A DNA stretch of 31,726 nucleotides from Multifurca ochricompacta (lineage: Eukaryota > Basidiomycota > Agaricomycetes > Russulales > Russulaceae). The DNA lies in NCBI GenBank assembly GCA_022496185.1, contig WTXG01000359.1, positions 1 through 31,726 of the forward strand. Reading direction: 5' to 3'. A program made the translations under genes and the position numbers. How positions within the stretch are numbered: the first letter of the stretch is position 1; every line of letters starts with the position of its first letter. Below the pieces are notes generated by a model. It was not told where the DNA came from, did no database searches, and saw only the letters and a program-made list of their open reading frames with translations. Positions 10,378-21,913 of this stretch are shown one piece after another.

Positions 10378-10895
10378 ACCCTGTAGACAGTTTGTACAAC
10401 CCTAGATTTGACCTCTTGTGCCTTCAGCCTAGAGTTTCCCTAGTCACGGAATACAGAGGGGCTTATTTGCCCTTTTTCATTCTTCATAATCTCCAGAAGG
10501 ACCCCATTGCCTCTGGCAATGGGTGTGCACTTCTGTTCCGAATCCCATCCATTACCCAGACACTGTTGATGCTCTGGCTTCCCTTCCTTTGCCCTCTCTG
10601 ACTTTGGTCCACTTGGTGTGCTTCTAGCACTGTGGCCAGGTCCTGTCCCCACTCAACAGCCTTGGGGGATTAGCTCCCTTTGGCTGACTTGTCCCGTCTC
10701 TCTCTGTGCTTGGTTATAGCACAACTTCCTATTCACCCTGAAGCTAAGAGCCTGGCCTTGTTGTGCCAGGCTTGCTGAAGCTCCCGGACCCACAGTGTCG
10801 GGTGCCGCGGATGTGGCTGACTAGTGCCGGACTAGTGTCAGTGGACTCGCGCTGACCGGTGCACGTCGCACAGCAATGCCCCGCTGAGCGTTACA

Positions 10896-13845
10896 CATAG
10901 GCTTATTCGTTTGGTTACCGATGGGACATTGGTGGGCTTATCTGCCCATGTGGTGCGTGGGGTCCAACCCATGATAAGGGAAAAGGGGGTGGTTTTTGTA
11001 GTCCCATTGGGCCATGAATTGTGAGCGCGGTTGATAGCCATTCCGCCCAGTCATCTTGTCTACCGTTGCACCAGAACCGAAGGTATTGTTCCAGCCACTG
11101 GTTTGTTCATTCGGACTGCCCGTCCGTTTGTGGGTGGTAAGCTGTCGAGATATTCTGTGCGATATCTAACGTCTTGCACAGGGCTTTAGCAAATGCCAAT
11201 GTGAACCTGGTGTCTCGGTTGGATATAATCTTCCTGGGGAGTCCGTAGTGGCGATATACATGATTCAGGTACAGCTTTGCTACTCCTTCAGCTGTAATAG
11301 TCTCATTGCAGGGGATGAACAGGGCCGCTTTGGAGCAATCGTGGTCAGTGATCGTGAGGATGGTGTCGAAACCCTGTGACTTGGGTAATTTGACAATGAA
11401 GTCCATGGCGATGGTTTGAAAGGGGGTTGATGAGACGGGAGTAATGGGGTGCATCGGCGGGACTTTCAGGTGTGTGTTAACCTTGTTAGCTTGACACGCT
11501 GCGCATCCCTGTACGTAGTTCTCAACATCCTTCTTCATATTGGGCCACCAGTAATCACGCTTGGCAAGTGCATAGGTATTGGCAATGCCTGGGTGGCCGG
11601 CAGAGGGGAGATCATGGTGAAAATGGATCACCCCCCTCTTAATGTTGTCGCCACCGGTGACAACAAGTCGATCGCCATCTTTCCACCAGAGGCCGTTGAC
11701 TTCTTTTAAATTATGTGCGTCGGCCCATGAGCGGCAAAGTGAGGGATTCATATTTTGTGAGACCTGTGCCCACAGGTCCATGTCATGAAGACTGACAATG
11801 GTGGTTTTTGCAAACACCTCTTCTGGGAGGACAGTGACGTTGTTGTTGTCATCCTCACCCGTATGCATATCTGGTCTGCGCGACAATGCATCTGCTCTGG
11901 CATTTTGGCTTCCGGCAATGTGTTTCAAGGTGAAATTGTACTCTTCTAGCTCCAAGACTTCTCGTGCCACGCGTCGACTGATTTTATGGGGTTCTTTCCA
12001 ATATAGTAGGTTGGAATGGTCGGTGTGGATGATGGTCTTCTGCGGAGCTCCTGCCAGGTAAGGTTGCCAGTGTCGTAATGCTTTAACTATGGCCAAGAGC
12101 TCCCTATCCCAGATGTCATAATTTCGTTCGGCCGGAGAGAAGGTTTCAGAGTAGTATGCTACTGGGTGAAGGATTTGTGCAGCATCCCTCTGGTAGAGTA
12201 CGGCTCCGTTTGCAAAGTGAGAGGCATCCACTTCCAGTTCAAAGGGGCGACTTAGATCTGGTTGGATGAGTACTGGTTCTGAGCCGACTAGGTCCCTAAT
12301 CTGTTCAAATGCCTGTTGCTGTGTCAAACCCCAGTGCCATGGTACATCCTTCTTCAATAGATCATTCAGTGGTCATGCGATACCTGAGAACCCCTTGACA
12401 AAACGTCGGTAAAAGTTGCAAAATCTGATGAATGACCTGACATCTTTGACACAGGTTGGGACAGGCCATTCCCGGATCCCCTGTACTTTAACAGGATCCA
12501 TGCGCACTTGTCCTTCCTCCAAGATAACCCCCAGGTACTCAACGCTTCGCTGTTCGAAGGAACATTTAGCGGGTTTGAGATACAGGTCATGTTCGTGCAA
12601 GATGTCCAACACCTGATGCACGCAATCTCAGTGACGGTCCAAATTGTCTGGGGTAGCTACTAAGATATCGTCCATATAAACCACTACTTCCCCCGTGAGA
12701 ATGAGATCACGGAAGATGTGATTCATCATAGACTGGAATGTTGCCGGCGAGTTCGTGAGACCAAAGAACATAACATTGGGCTTGAACAACCCTTGGTTTG
12801 TCTTGAATGCTGCCTTGCATTGGTCACCTTCTTTGATTCTAACGTTGTTGTAACCCCATCGCACGTCCATCTTCGAGAAGAGGGCCTTATCCCTCATGGT
12901 GTCAATGAGCTCAGGGATGAGCGGCAAGGGGTAGGCGTTTTTCACGGTGTATGCGTTGATCCGCCGGTAATCCTGAACTGGTTGTAGCTTGCCATCCTTC
13001 TTTTTGATGAAGAAGAACGGTGAAGCATACTGCGACTTGGATGGGCAAATGTATCCCTTTGCCAGATGCTCTTCAAGGAATTCCGTTAGTGCCGTCTGCT
13101 CGGACTGGGACAGCGGATAGATTTTGCAATCTATCGCCTTCGGCGTATCAGGAAGTAAGTCTATGGCGTGGTCCCATGGTCTGGAGGGTGGAAAGCGCTG
13201 GGATTCTTCTTCAGAGAATACCTTCCAATGCTGGTGGTAGGTACTTGGCACTATGTCGCTGTATGTTTTTTCTGTCTGCCCCTGTATTGCTCGTTGGGCT
13301 AGCTCTGATGCTTTGGTGGCATAACAGTGACCTGGGTCTTCTTCTTCTGTACTTGTGGCCTTTATTGTCAGATGTCTGACTGCATAATCATAGCCTATGG
13401 ACGTGATAATGGTGGGATATGATTCTTTATCCATCATCGCGTCGGCCCAGTTGATCTTGGGTTCGAAAGCAGCGAGCCACGGGTATCCCAGAATAAGGTC
13501 TTCATCTCCTAGATCCATAATTAGGAAACGAATATTCTTCATAGCTTCTCCAACCTGAACTTTCAGGTCCGTGTAGTGAGTGATCTTTCCAGCACGATTG
13601 GCTGTTCCATCAATATTCCAGATATTCTTTTCCTGGGGAAGTGCCAGCCTTCCCAAACCCATTGTTCTGATTAGTCATGGGTGAATGAAGTTATCCGTGG
13701 CTCCAGAGTCCACTAGAATGTCTCGATCAGCCATCCTCTGTGTAGTTTCAAAATGGACTGGTATTTTTAATGACTTGAATCGACTAGCATACACAGAGGT
13801 AACATGGAGTGCTCGTGCCCAGGCCGACGGGGTTGAGCCTAACAA
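10896..13845 (-). pseudogene. Element A pol, 5' segment (protease, RT, RNase H, integrase)
   Basis: Order on the minus strand: protease DSGATDNFI (Asp-Ser-Gly codons about 13710-13699), RT with [20 protein letters not shown] and catalytic YMDDILVA (YMDD 12678-12667), RNase H (FELEVDASHFANG, DIWDRELLAI, TDHSN), integrase zinc domain (HFHHDLPSAGHPG, CAACQANK) and core (AMDFIVKLPKSQG, SNRDTRF, YHPQTDGQSE). TGA stops lie at 13675, 12628, 12373 and 11107; at the last three, related copies or the motif context indicate Arg. A small deletion near 11030, in the segment STAEFAHNSW, shifts the frame. The protein would process, copy and integrate the element. It follows gag in the -1 frame. Confidence 0.92.
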
Positions 13846-13851
13846 AAATCC
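13843..13851 (-). promoter_or_regulatory. Candidate -1 frameshift site between gag and pol of element A
   Basis: The minus strand reads GGATTTTTG just before the gag stop. The gag frame reads GAT TTT TGT TAG, and the pol frame (LLGSTPSAWARALHVT) is -1 relative to it. The same GGATTTTTG lies at the same place in element B. Confidence 0.5.
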
Positions 13852-14387
13852 TTCTTTGCAAACACCTTTTCTACCAATATGGCGTGTACTTCCTCACTCT
13901 CCTTCATCATATTAGCCCATATGTCTTGAGCCTTTTCTTCTTTTGACCGCTTGTCCACAGTAGGTGGGTTATCACGGATGGGGATCTCTGCTGTGGTAGC
14001 GGTGGCGACGCGTACTCCCTTTTTGGGACAGTCGCGGGACATATGTCCTAACACTTTGCAGCGGAAGCATCGTCCCTCTTTCATCAGCGTTTGTTGCTCA
14101 TCTTCTGTGAGCGTTGCCCGGGCTCGGGCTCGGTCTGCAGAGGTGTCCATGGCATTTGGATCCTTCTGAGTGTGGTGGGCAGGCTTTACTCCAAAGGCAG
14201 TCTTCCATTGATCTCGGGTTTTCCCCTTTTTGGTGTCAATCCCAAAGCGTGTTTGGAAGTCAAGGTAGTCCTGCTGTTGTCGGCGGGCGGCATCAACCCA
14301 GCTATCCCAGTCATGGGGATGGTGAAATTGGATTATATTCTTGACTAGCGGATTGGGCAATCCTTGCGAAAAGAGGTCCAGCGTAGC

Positions 14388-14392
14388 CTCTT
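14388..14392. repeat. TSD of element B (left copy)
   Basis: CTCTT, repeated exactly at 21909-21913 outside the other LTR of B. Confidence 0.95.
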
Positions 14393-14979
14393 TGTTATGT
14401 CCGGTGTGGGACGTTCCACACGACTTGTGTGACAGCGTTCGTTCGTGATCAGATAAGAGACCAATGGGGTCCCTTGGAGTGGTTTATGAAAAGTCAAAGT
14501 CAAAGAGGCTGTTCTCTAAGACGATGGTGAGCGGAAAGTACCAGAAGTACTGAGACGATTGAGTCAAAGCTTTCAAAGGGGAGTCCGGAAGACAAACACC
14601 AATGTATTCAATAAGTCGAGTCTGAGGTCTACAATGTAGTTACAGCAGACTTATATACGTAATCGAATGAGCGTCTAAAGATAAGATAACAGAGTCATAT
14701 GGGCCCAAATATACGAAAGCAGAGGGCATAGAGCCTAGCTTCTGATAGGGAATTAAGTAAGTGTCCGGTCTTAGAGATAAGGAGATAAGAGATAAACAAA
14801 GACATAAGCAAGTACAAACGACTCGTCAGCATATACAAACAGTGGTCACGGGGAAGGAAGTAAGGCACATGAGGGATCCCAGGATGGGGACGTGATCAAG
14901 AAGTGGAGGGTGGGTGGAAGGGAAGGGTCCGTGTTGGGGATGGTAAAGAAAAGTGGGGGACTTGGCCCTGGTCATAACA
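14393..14979 (-). repeat. 3' LTR of element B (587 bp)
   Basis: It begins TGTTATGTCC and ends CATAACA in plus orientation, with TATA at 14650-14657 and the 11-nt self-primer segment at 14613-14623. Both termini show a C/T or G/A change at a CpG relative to its partner. Confidence 0.96.
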
Positions 14980-14992
14980 TCACCCTCCTTTC
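14980..14992 (-). other. Polypurine tract of element B
   Basis: The minus strand reads AGAAAGGAGGGTGA immediately before the 3' LTR, matching the tracts of A and C. Confidence 0.8.
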
Positions 14993-15010
14993 TGGTTTGA
15001 GCTGACCCAG

Positions 15011-16206
15011 CTAGAAACGCGCACCATCATCATCCTGCACCAGGTCCACATAATCATCCACCAGGTTTCGATCTCCTATGGTGTACGTTTCATCGGCTGC
15101 GCATTGGTGCGTGCGCAGGAAGCCGTACGGGCCACGTCGTCCACACTGGGGGCACATGTCGTAAACTGGGCAGTCTAACTCACGATGACCTGCATTGTGG
15201 CGTAGGCATTTACCACACCATCCCGAAGGGTTGACAATTGTTGGGGTAACTCCCATGCGGCGGAAGATACAGAACTGACTCCAGTGTAGGTTACTGCGGC
15301 AATGACGGCACCACTTGCGATTAAGGGGCAATTCCAGCTAATGTGATACTTGCTATCACATCGCCAGCATGTCTCTCCTCGGGGGTTCTCGTGCATTTGC
15401 GGCATCTCAAACCGGTTTGGCAGTAATTGTGGTGCAGCTCCTAGTGATTGTGGTGGGAGGGGCCGCGCATAAGTGTCTGCGTACCTTTCCGCAATAGTTT
15501 GGTACGCATCCCCCTTCTCTAGTCTTTTCCGGATTTCCGTCAACTCCTGTTCTACTTGGAACATCCCTCTCGTGAGCCTCGTCATCTGTTTCGCATATTC
15601 CTTGTACTGGGTGTTTAACGTGGTGCGCAGTGTAAGGGTCTTTCGCAGTCTCATCACTTCAGCTTTGAGATGCGGAAGGTGCATGTCGTTCAGTACTTTG
15701 TCAATCGCAAATGCTCAGGGGTCGTCAGCTGCAAGGTGTCCCAGCTGTTCATCGCTCATTGTGTGATGGAGACGTCCAGTGTACCGTTCCTCCAAATAGA
15801 TGGGGGCCCCGTAAACAGGCCCATCTTTCTTCATACATCCTGCAACATCCATCCCTCCATTGGTGTAAAAGATGTACTTAGCTATTTCCTTCGTTCCATC
15901 CGCCATTGTGATTTCAAGCGGGAAGTACATGGAGGAGTTCGGGTTGTTGGTGAAGAAGGGGAATTCGGGAACGTTGTCATCCTGCTCCATGTTGACGAGG
16001 TCGTTCGGGTGTGGTTCTTCAGAGTGGTCGAAGTCGTCGTTGGGGTTTGGCAACTGGTTTTTGACTCGTTCCTCCGCGGCTTCGTAGTCGATGGGGGAGC
16101 AAGGACATGTGGAAGGGTGAGTGGAGGGGAAAGCTTCCACCACAACATGAGTGGCAGCAAAGGCGTTGACAGCGGCAGAGGCAGTGATGAAGGAGGAAGA
16201 AGACAT
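15011..16206 (-). pseudogene. Extra third ORF of element B (stop plus frameshift)
   Basis: It is the homologue of the intact ORFs at 7728-8927 and 27503-28696. It starts at an ATG at 16206 (MSSSSFITASAAVNAF). A TGA at 15715 falls at the Arg of DPRAFAI in C. A 1-nt loss in a C run near 15330 (WNCPLN) puts the last three Cys/His motifs into another frame (CRHCRSNLHWSQFC, CGKCLRHNAGHRELDC, CPQCGRRGPYGF...HQC), ending at 15011. Apart from these two lesions the protein is closely similar to the A and C copies along its full length. It starts 78 nt after the pol stop. Confidence 0.9.
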
Positions 16207-16284
16207 GTTTAGTGGATAGTAGGACGTTGCTGGTAAAGCGTTGTTCTGGGGGTTTATCTGGGGCTGAGAGTCGTCTCCTTTTAA

Positions 16285-19200
16285 CTATGCTTTGGGCGCT
16301 TGGGGGTGTCGTAAGTGGAACTCTGTGATAAGGGCCGGAGCAAAGATATTCCCGGCGGGTTCCCACGAACTGTCAGAGTCTGGGAATCCTTTCCACTTGA
16401 TCAGGTAATGTAACTTGCGCCCTCGGCCTCTTCAGGACGAGTCCAGAATACGATCCACTTCCCACTCTGCTTCTCCATCAACGAGGTCAGGTGGTGGTCT
16501 TGGGAAGTTTCCACCATGCATGGAAGTTTCTTTGTACGGGGTCAATAGTCGTGCATGGAAGACCGGATGGATCTTCCATTTCTCAGGGAGTTTAAGTTCG
16601 TATGAAACATCCGACAGTTTCCTTCTGATCTGGAAAGGTCCGTGACGTTGGGGCGCTAGCTTGGCAGAGGGGTGTGACGTATGAATGTTCTTTCCTTTGA
16701 GCCAGACCCATTCATTGGTTTGATATGGTGTGAACGCGTGAGGCAGTGCCGATAAGAGCTCTTGCGCCTTCAGTAGATTTTCATTGGCCGATTGTCGTAA
16801 TTCCTTCCATTGGTCGATACGCTGGGTTACGGATGGTACATTAGTGGGTTTATCTACCCATGTGGTTCGCGGGGTCCAGCCCATGATAAGGGAGAATGGG
16901 GTAGTCTTTGTTGTCCCATTGGGCCAGGAGTTGTGGGCAAACTCCGCTGTGGAGAGCCATTGGGCCCAGTCATCTTGTCGTCTATTACACCAGAACTGCA
17001 GATACTGTTCTAACCACTGGTTGGTACATTCCGACTGTCCGTCAGTCTGTGGGTGGTATGCTGTGGATATGTTCTGTGTGATATTTAATGTTTTACACAG
17101 GGCTCGTGCGAATGCTGATGTAAACCGAGTGTCTCGATCAGAGATGACCTTCTGGGGGAGTCCATAGTGGCGGTAAACATGATCAAGATATAGTTTTGCC
17201 ACTCCTTCAGCTGTGATCGTTTCTTTGCAGGGTATGAAAAGAGCTGCCTTCGAACAGTCATGGTCGGTGATTGTAAGGATGGAGTCGAACCCTTGTGACT
17301 CAGGGAGTTTGACTATGAAATCCATAGCAATGGTCTGGAATGGGGTTGATGCGGTAGGCGTGATGGGGTATATTGGTGGGATCTTTGGATGTGTGTTGAC
17401 CTTGTTTGCTTGACATGCCGCACATCCTTTCACGTAGTCTTCGACGTCGCATTTCATATTGGGCCACCAGTAATCTCGTTTAGTGAGGGTGTAGGTGTTT
17501 GCGATGCCGGGGTGGCCAGCAGAGGGGAGGTCGTGGTGAAAATGGATCACCCCCCTCTTAATGTTGTCACCACCAGTGACAACGAGTCGATCCCCATCTT
17601 TCCACCAAAGACCGCTGATTTTCTTCAAATTGTGAGCATCAGCCCATGAAAGGCACAGGTCTTGGTTCATATTTTGGGAAACTTGTGCCCATAGATCCAT
17701 GTCATGGAGGCTGACCACCGCAGTTCATGCGAACACTTCTTCCGGGAGGACCACAATGTTATTATTGTCGTCCTCTCCAGTATGCATGTCTGGTCTGCAT
17801 GACAATGCGTCTGCTCGCGCATTACGGCTTCCTGCAATATGTTTCAGGGTAAAATTGTATTCCTCGAGCTCTAAAACCTCTCGTGCCACTCGTCGACTAA
17901 TTTTGTGAGGTTCCTTCCAATACAGCAAGTTGGAATGGTCCGTGTGGATAACAGTTTTGTGCGAGGCGCCAGCCAGATAAGGTCACCAGTGACATAGGGC
18001 TTTGACAATGGCAAGCAACTCTCTGTCCCAGATGTCGTAATTTCGTTCAGCTGGGGAGAAGGTTTCTGAATAGTATGCTACTGGGTGCAGGATCTGTGCA
18101 TCGTCGCGTTGATACAGCACGGCTCCATTTGCAAAGTGGGAAGCGTCTACTTCTAGTTTGAAGGGTCGGTTTAGATCTGGTTGGATGAGTACTGGTTCTG
18201 CTCCTACGACGTCTCTAATTCGTTCAAATGCTTCCTGTTGGGGTGTATCCCAATGCCATGGCGTGTCCTTTTTCAGGAGGTCATTCAGCGGACGAGCGAT
18301 TCCCGAGAATCCTTTGACAAAGCGCCGATAGAAGTTACAAAACCCAATGAAAGACCTGACATCCTTGGTGCTCGTGGGTGTCGGCCATTCCCTAATTCCC
18401 TGTACTTTGACTGGATCCATGTGTACACATCCTCCTTCGAGTATGACTCCTAGGTATTCGATGCTCTTTTGTTCAAAGGAGCATTTTGCCGGTTTTAAGT
18501 AAAGATCATGGTCATGTAGAATATCCAAGACCTGATGGACATGGGCTCGATGATGAGGGAGATTGTCTTTGGTAGCAACCAAGATATCATCCATGTAGAC
18601 AACCACTTCTCCGGTCAGTATGAGCTCTCGGAATATGTGGTTCATCATTGCTTGGAATGTCGCCGGAGAGTTGGTCAACCCAAAAAACATGACATTAGGT
18701 TCAAAAAGCCCTTGGTTAGTCTTGAATGCAGCTTTTCCCTGATCTCCTTCATGAATACGTATATTGTTATATCCCCAACGAATATCCATTTTGGAGAATA
18801 ACACCTTGTCTCTCATTGTATCGATGAGTTCTGGTATGAGTGGGAGAGGATAGGTATTTCGGACTGTATAGGCATTGATTCTTTGGTAATCTTGCACTGG
18901 ACATAGCTTGCCGTCTTTCTTCTTAATAAAGAAGAAAGGTGACGCATAGGGTGATTTTGACGGACGAATGTAACCTTTGGCAAGATGTTCTTCCAGAAAG
19001 GCGGTCAACGCCTCCTGTTCTTTTTGTGACAGTGGATAAATTTTACAGTCGATAGCTGGGGGAGTGTCTGGTATGAAATCGATGGCGTGGTCCCAAGGTT
19101 GTGAAGGTGGAAATCGTTGAGATTCCTCTTCAGAGAATACCTTGTAGTGACGTTGGTACTCTTTGGGGACGGTGTTTTCAAAGGTTTTGGCTTCCTGCCC

Positions 19201-19791
19201 TTCCATTGCTTTTTGTGCCAATTCGGAAGCCTTTGTCGTATAGCAGTATACTCAATCACTGGACTCTAGATCATCCCACATAGCTCGCTCTCCCATAACA
19301 ATGGCTCGGATGGCAGGGTGTCGCACCGCATAGTCATACCCCAGGGACGTAATGACGACTGGGTAGAATTCTTTACTCATGGTTGCATCCCTCCAGTTTA
19401 TCTTTGGCTCAAAGGCTGCAAGCCAGGGATATCCCAGGATAAGGTCTTCGGTGCCAAGATCAGTGATGAGGAAGCGGATTGTCTTTGTGTCTTCCCCGAC
19501 CTGTATACTTAGGTCGGTATAGTGTGTGATTCTCCCAGCTTTGTTGGCTGTCCCATCTATGTTCCAAATGTTCTTTTCTTGAGGGAGCATGAGTGTTCCC
19601 AATCCCAGGACTTTTACGAGTCGCTGGCTAATGAAGTTATCAGTGGCTCCAGAGTCCACCAATACGTCTCGGTCGGCCGTCTTCTGTGTAGTTTCAAAAT
19701 GTACTGGTATTTTCAAAGATTTGAATCGACTAGTGTACACAGAAGTTACATGTAGTGCTCTTGCCCAGGCCGATGGGGTCGAGCCAGTCAA
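16285..19791 (-). pseudogene. Element B pol (protease, RT, RNase H, integrase, chromodomain)
   Basis: It continues from gag in the -1 frame (TTG at 19791 overlaps the gag stop). Protease DSGATDNFI; RT with [20 protein letters not shown] and YMDD at 18597-18586; RNase H with EVDASHFANG, DIWDRELLAI and TDHSN; integrase zinc domain HFHHDLPSAGHPG...CAACQANK, core AMDFIVKLPESQG, SDRDTRFTS and YHPQTDGQSE; chromodomain to a TAG at 16285. TGA stops lie at 19252, 17983, 17725 and 16432; the last replaces the CGA of KRQGRG seen in A. Otherwise it is near full length, about 1170 codons. This is the least fragmented pol in the window. Confidence 0.95.
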
Positions 19792-21299
19792 AAATCCTTT
19801 TTGGCAAATGCCTTTTCCACTAGAATGGCACGCACTTCCTCACTTTCCTTCATCATGTTTGCCCATATATCGTGGGCCTTTTCTTCCTTGGTGCGTTTGT
19901 CAATGGTGATCGGGTTATTGGAAGCGGGGGCTGGGGTAGTAGTGGCCTCAGTGACGCATACCCCCTTCTTTGGGCAATCTCGGGACATGTGTCCTTGGGC
20001 TTTGCAGCGGAAACATCTCCCTTCCTTCATAAGGGTCTGCCGCTCGTCTTCTGTGAGTGTGGCACGGACGCGGGTTCTATCCGCCGAGGTGTCCATGGCG
20101 TTTGGATCCCGTGTCGGGGCATGTCCTGGTGCTTTTACTCCAAAAGCTGCTTTCCACTGGTCTCTCGTTTTCCCTTTCTTTGTGTCAACCCCAAACCTTG
20201 TCTGAAAGTCAAGGTAATCTTGTTGTTGTCGGCGTGCAGCGTCTACCCAGTCGTCCCAAGTGTGTGGGTGGTGGAACTGGATGATGTTCTTTACCAGGGG
20301 GTTGGGGAGTCCCTGCGAGAAGAGGTCCAATGTGGCCTCTTCATCCGTATCGTACCCGGCTCGGTTGGCCAGGCTGCGGAATTTGGCAACGTATGCATCC
20401 AAATCCCCTCTTTCCATTTTTAGTGTTTTTAATTCTCTCGCAGCTTTCTGCTTAGCCTGCCCGTCTGTGAAGGCATCTTTGAATCTTTGGGCGACTGTCT
20501 CCCAAAGTCCAGGGCTCGTGGTTCATCGTCCAGACGCCACTTGTTCGTTTAGCCACTCCAACTGCTCCATCGTCTAATCGTCTACAGCCTCCCCTCTAAT
20601 GAGTGACAGGAAGAGGTTGGCTCTTTGAAACGGGTTGACCATCTGTGGGACGTCATGGTTGAAGTTCTGGAAGGTCATAAATTCCAGAATGAACTTCTTG
20701 CTCTGGGAGCGATCCCCCATGAACGTTTGAGGCATTACTCCTGAGAGTCGTCCCGATGGTGGCAGGATATTTGGGACAGTCATGGTGGGAGGGGGTGGCG
20801 GGTTCGGGGTAGGGTCAGGGAGTTGTGTGGCAATGGTAGACATGGTGATGGGGTGGATGGTGTCGGTGGATTGTGTAGATATCTGGGGAGTTGCTAATGC
20901 AGGGGCTCTGATCGTAGCAATCTCCGGTGCAACCTGGGTAGCGAGAGCTAATACTGGTGCATCGTCGTTCTGTTCTGGTTCTATGTACTCTTCTTCAGAG
21001 TCGGTGACAATGGCTGGGGGGTTCTCCCTCCATGGTCCTAATCCAAATTCCAATGGAGCGGGTCCTGTAGTGACCCAAGAGTGTCGTCGATCCGAGTATC
21101 GGATACGATACCAAACTCTTTTCTCGTCGTCGTATTCTACTGGTTGGTATCTTCCGTCGTGATAGACATAGTATCCAAACTCGGATTCAAAGTCTTTCCA
21201 GACGGCAGAGCCAAGTGTCTGTTGTGAAAGATTATTCTTGTCTCTGCGCTTGATGAGCTCTTCTTTAAACAAGGTCTGACTGCGGCTGGAAGAAGCCAC
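19788..21299 (-). pseudogene. Element B gag
   Basis: About 504 codons: N-terminal domain (SQTLFKEELIKRRDKNNLSQ, FGYYVYHDGRYQPVEYDDEK, WRENPPAIV), a Pro/Thr-rich linker, the retrotransposon Gag capsid region (RLSGVMPQTFMGD, NFNHDVPQMVNPFQRANLFL, LWETVAQRFKDAFTD, DAYVAKFRSLANRAGYDTD), then the knuckle CFRCKAQGHMSRDC and the tail AKKDF before TGA. Stops interrupt it at 20574 (TAG for Trp in DDWTMEQ) and 20523 (TGA for Arg). No ATG lies between the LTR and the conserved N-terminus; the conserved codon here is GTG at 21299. Confidence 0.9.
19789..19797 (-). promoter_or_regulatory. Candidate -1 frameshift site of element B
   Basis: GGATTTTTG on the minus strand. The gag frame reads GAT TTT TGA (stop), and a -1 shift on the T run enters pol at TTG ACT GGC. 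Confidence 0.5.
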
Positions 21300-21308
21300 G
21301 TTGGGAGG

Positions 21309-21319
21309 AGACTCGACTT
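21309..21319 (-). other. Self-priming-type primer-binding site of element B
   Basis: The minus strand AAGTCGAGTCT begins 2 nt after the 5' LTR. It is the exact complement of the LTR 11-mer AGACTCGACTT (21552-21542), which begins 34 nt downstream of the TATA box. I see no TGG as expected for pairing with a tRNA CCA end. Confidence 0.7.
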
Positions 21320-21321
21320 GA

Positions 21322-21908
21322 TGTTACGTCCAGTGCGGGACGTTCCACACGACTTGTGTGACAGCGTTCGTTCGTGATCAGATAAGAGACCAATGGGGTC
21401 CCTTGGAGTGGTTTATGAAAAGTCAAAGTCAAAGAGGCTGTTCTCTAAGATGATGGTGAGCGGAAAGTACCAGAAGTACTGAGACGATCAAGTCAAAGCT
21501 TTCAAAGGGGAGTCCAGAAGACAAACACCAATGTATTCAATAAGTCGAGTCTGAGGTCTACAATGTAGTTACAGCAGACTTATATACGTAATCGAATGAG
21601 CGTCTAAAGATAAGATAACAGAGTCATATGGGCCCAAATATACAAAAGCAGAGGGCGTAGAGCCTAGCTTCTGATAGGGAATTAAGTAAGTGTCCGGTCT
21701 TAGAGATAAGGAGATAAGAGATAAACAAAGACATAAGCAAGTACAAACGACTTGTCAGCATATACAAACAGTGGTCACGGGGAAGGAAGTAAGGCATGTG
21801 AGGGATCCCAGGATGGGGACGTGATCAAGAAGTGGAGGGTGGGTGGAAGGGAAGGGTCCGTGTTGGGGATGGTAAAGAAAAGTGGGGGACTTGGCCCTGG
21901 TCGTAACA
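21322..21908 (-). repeat. 5' LTR of element B (587 bp)
   Basis: It carries the TGTTAC...GTAACA ends, a TATATAAG box on the minus strand at 21586-21579 and the inferred RNA start at about 21552. It pairs with 14393-14979 and abuts the TSD at 21909-21913. Confidence 0.96.
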
Positions 21909-21913
21909 CTCTT

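Larger units (their letters stand above)
9533..10895 (+). mobile_element. Solo LTR of a different retrotransposon family (1363 bp)
   Basis: It starts TGTTACGACC, ends GCGTTACA, is flanked by the 5-bp TSD CATAG, and interrupts the integrase reading frame of element A. No coding sequence, PBS or polypurine tract is inside, so it is best read as a solo LTR left by LTR-LTR recombination. It contains a plus-strand TATATAAG at 10370-10377 and a 15-bp tandem repeat at 9977-10081. It is C/T-rich on the plus strand in the first third. The orientation (+) is inferred from the TATA box. It shows no clear similarity to the A/B/C LTRs beyond the terminal TGTTACG. Confidence 0.85.
13839..14392 (-). pseudogene. 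Element A gag, C-terminal segment
   Basis: This is the continuation of A gag after element B. It starts at the TSD (EATLDLFSQGLPNPLVKNII), with a capsid-like region, ARRQQQDYLDFQTRFG, then a nucleocapsid knuckle CFRCKVLGHMSRDC (CX2CX4HX4C) and a tail ending KVFAKKDFC and TAG. The frame joins the N-terminal segment at 21914 exactly, through the 5-bp duplication. Confidence 0.9.
14393..21908 (-). mobile_element. Element B: full-length Ty3/gypsy chromovirus nested in element A gag
   Basis: 7516 bp between TSDs CTCTT, with 587-bp LTRs at 14393-14979 and 21322-21908. It has the same gene order and family as A: gag, -1 pol, extra ORF, PPT, 3' LTR. The LTRs differ at 13 positions by eye, all transitions at former CpG sites. 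Stops are present in gag, pol and the extra ORF, plus a 1-nt deletion in the extra ORF. B inserted in the same orientation as its host. Confidence 0.97.

Noticed and set aside
15670..16212. 180-codon plus-strand ORF
   Set aside because: It is the antisense shadow of the element B extra ORF; no start context or domain.
20782..21162. 126-codon plus-strand ORF rich in Gly/Val
   Set aside because: Antisense of element B gag; low-complexity composition from the Pro/Thr linker.
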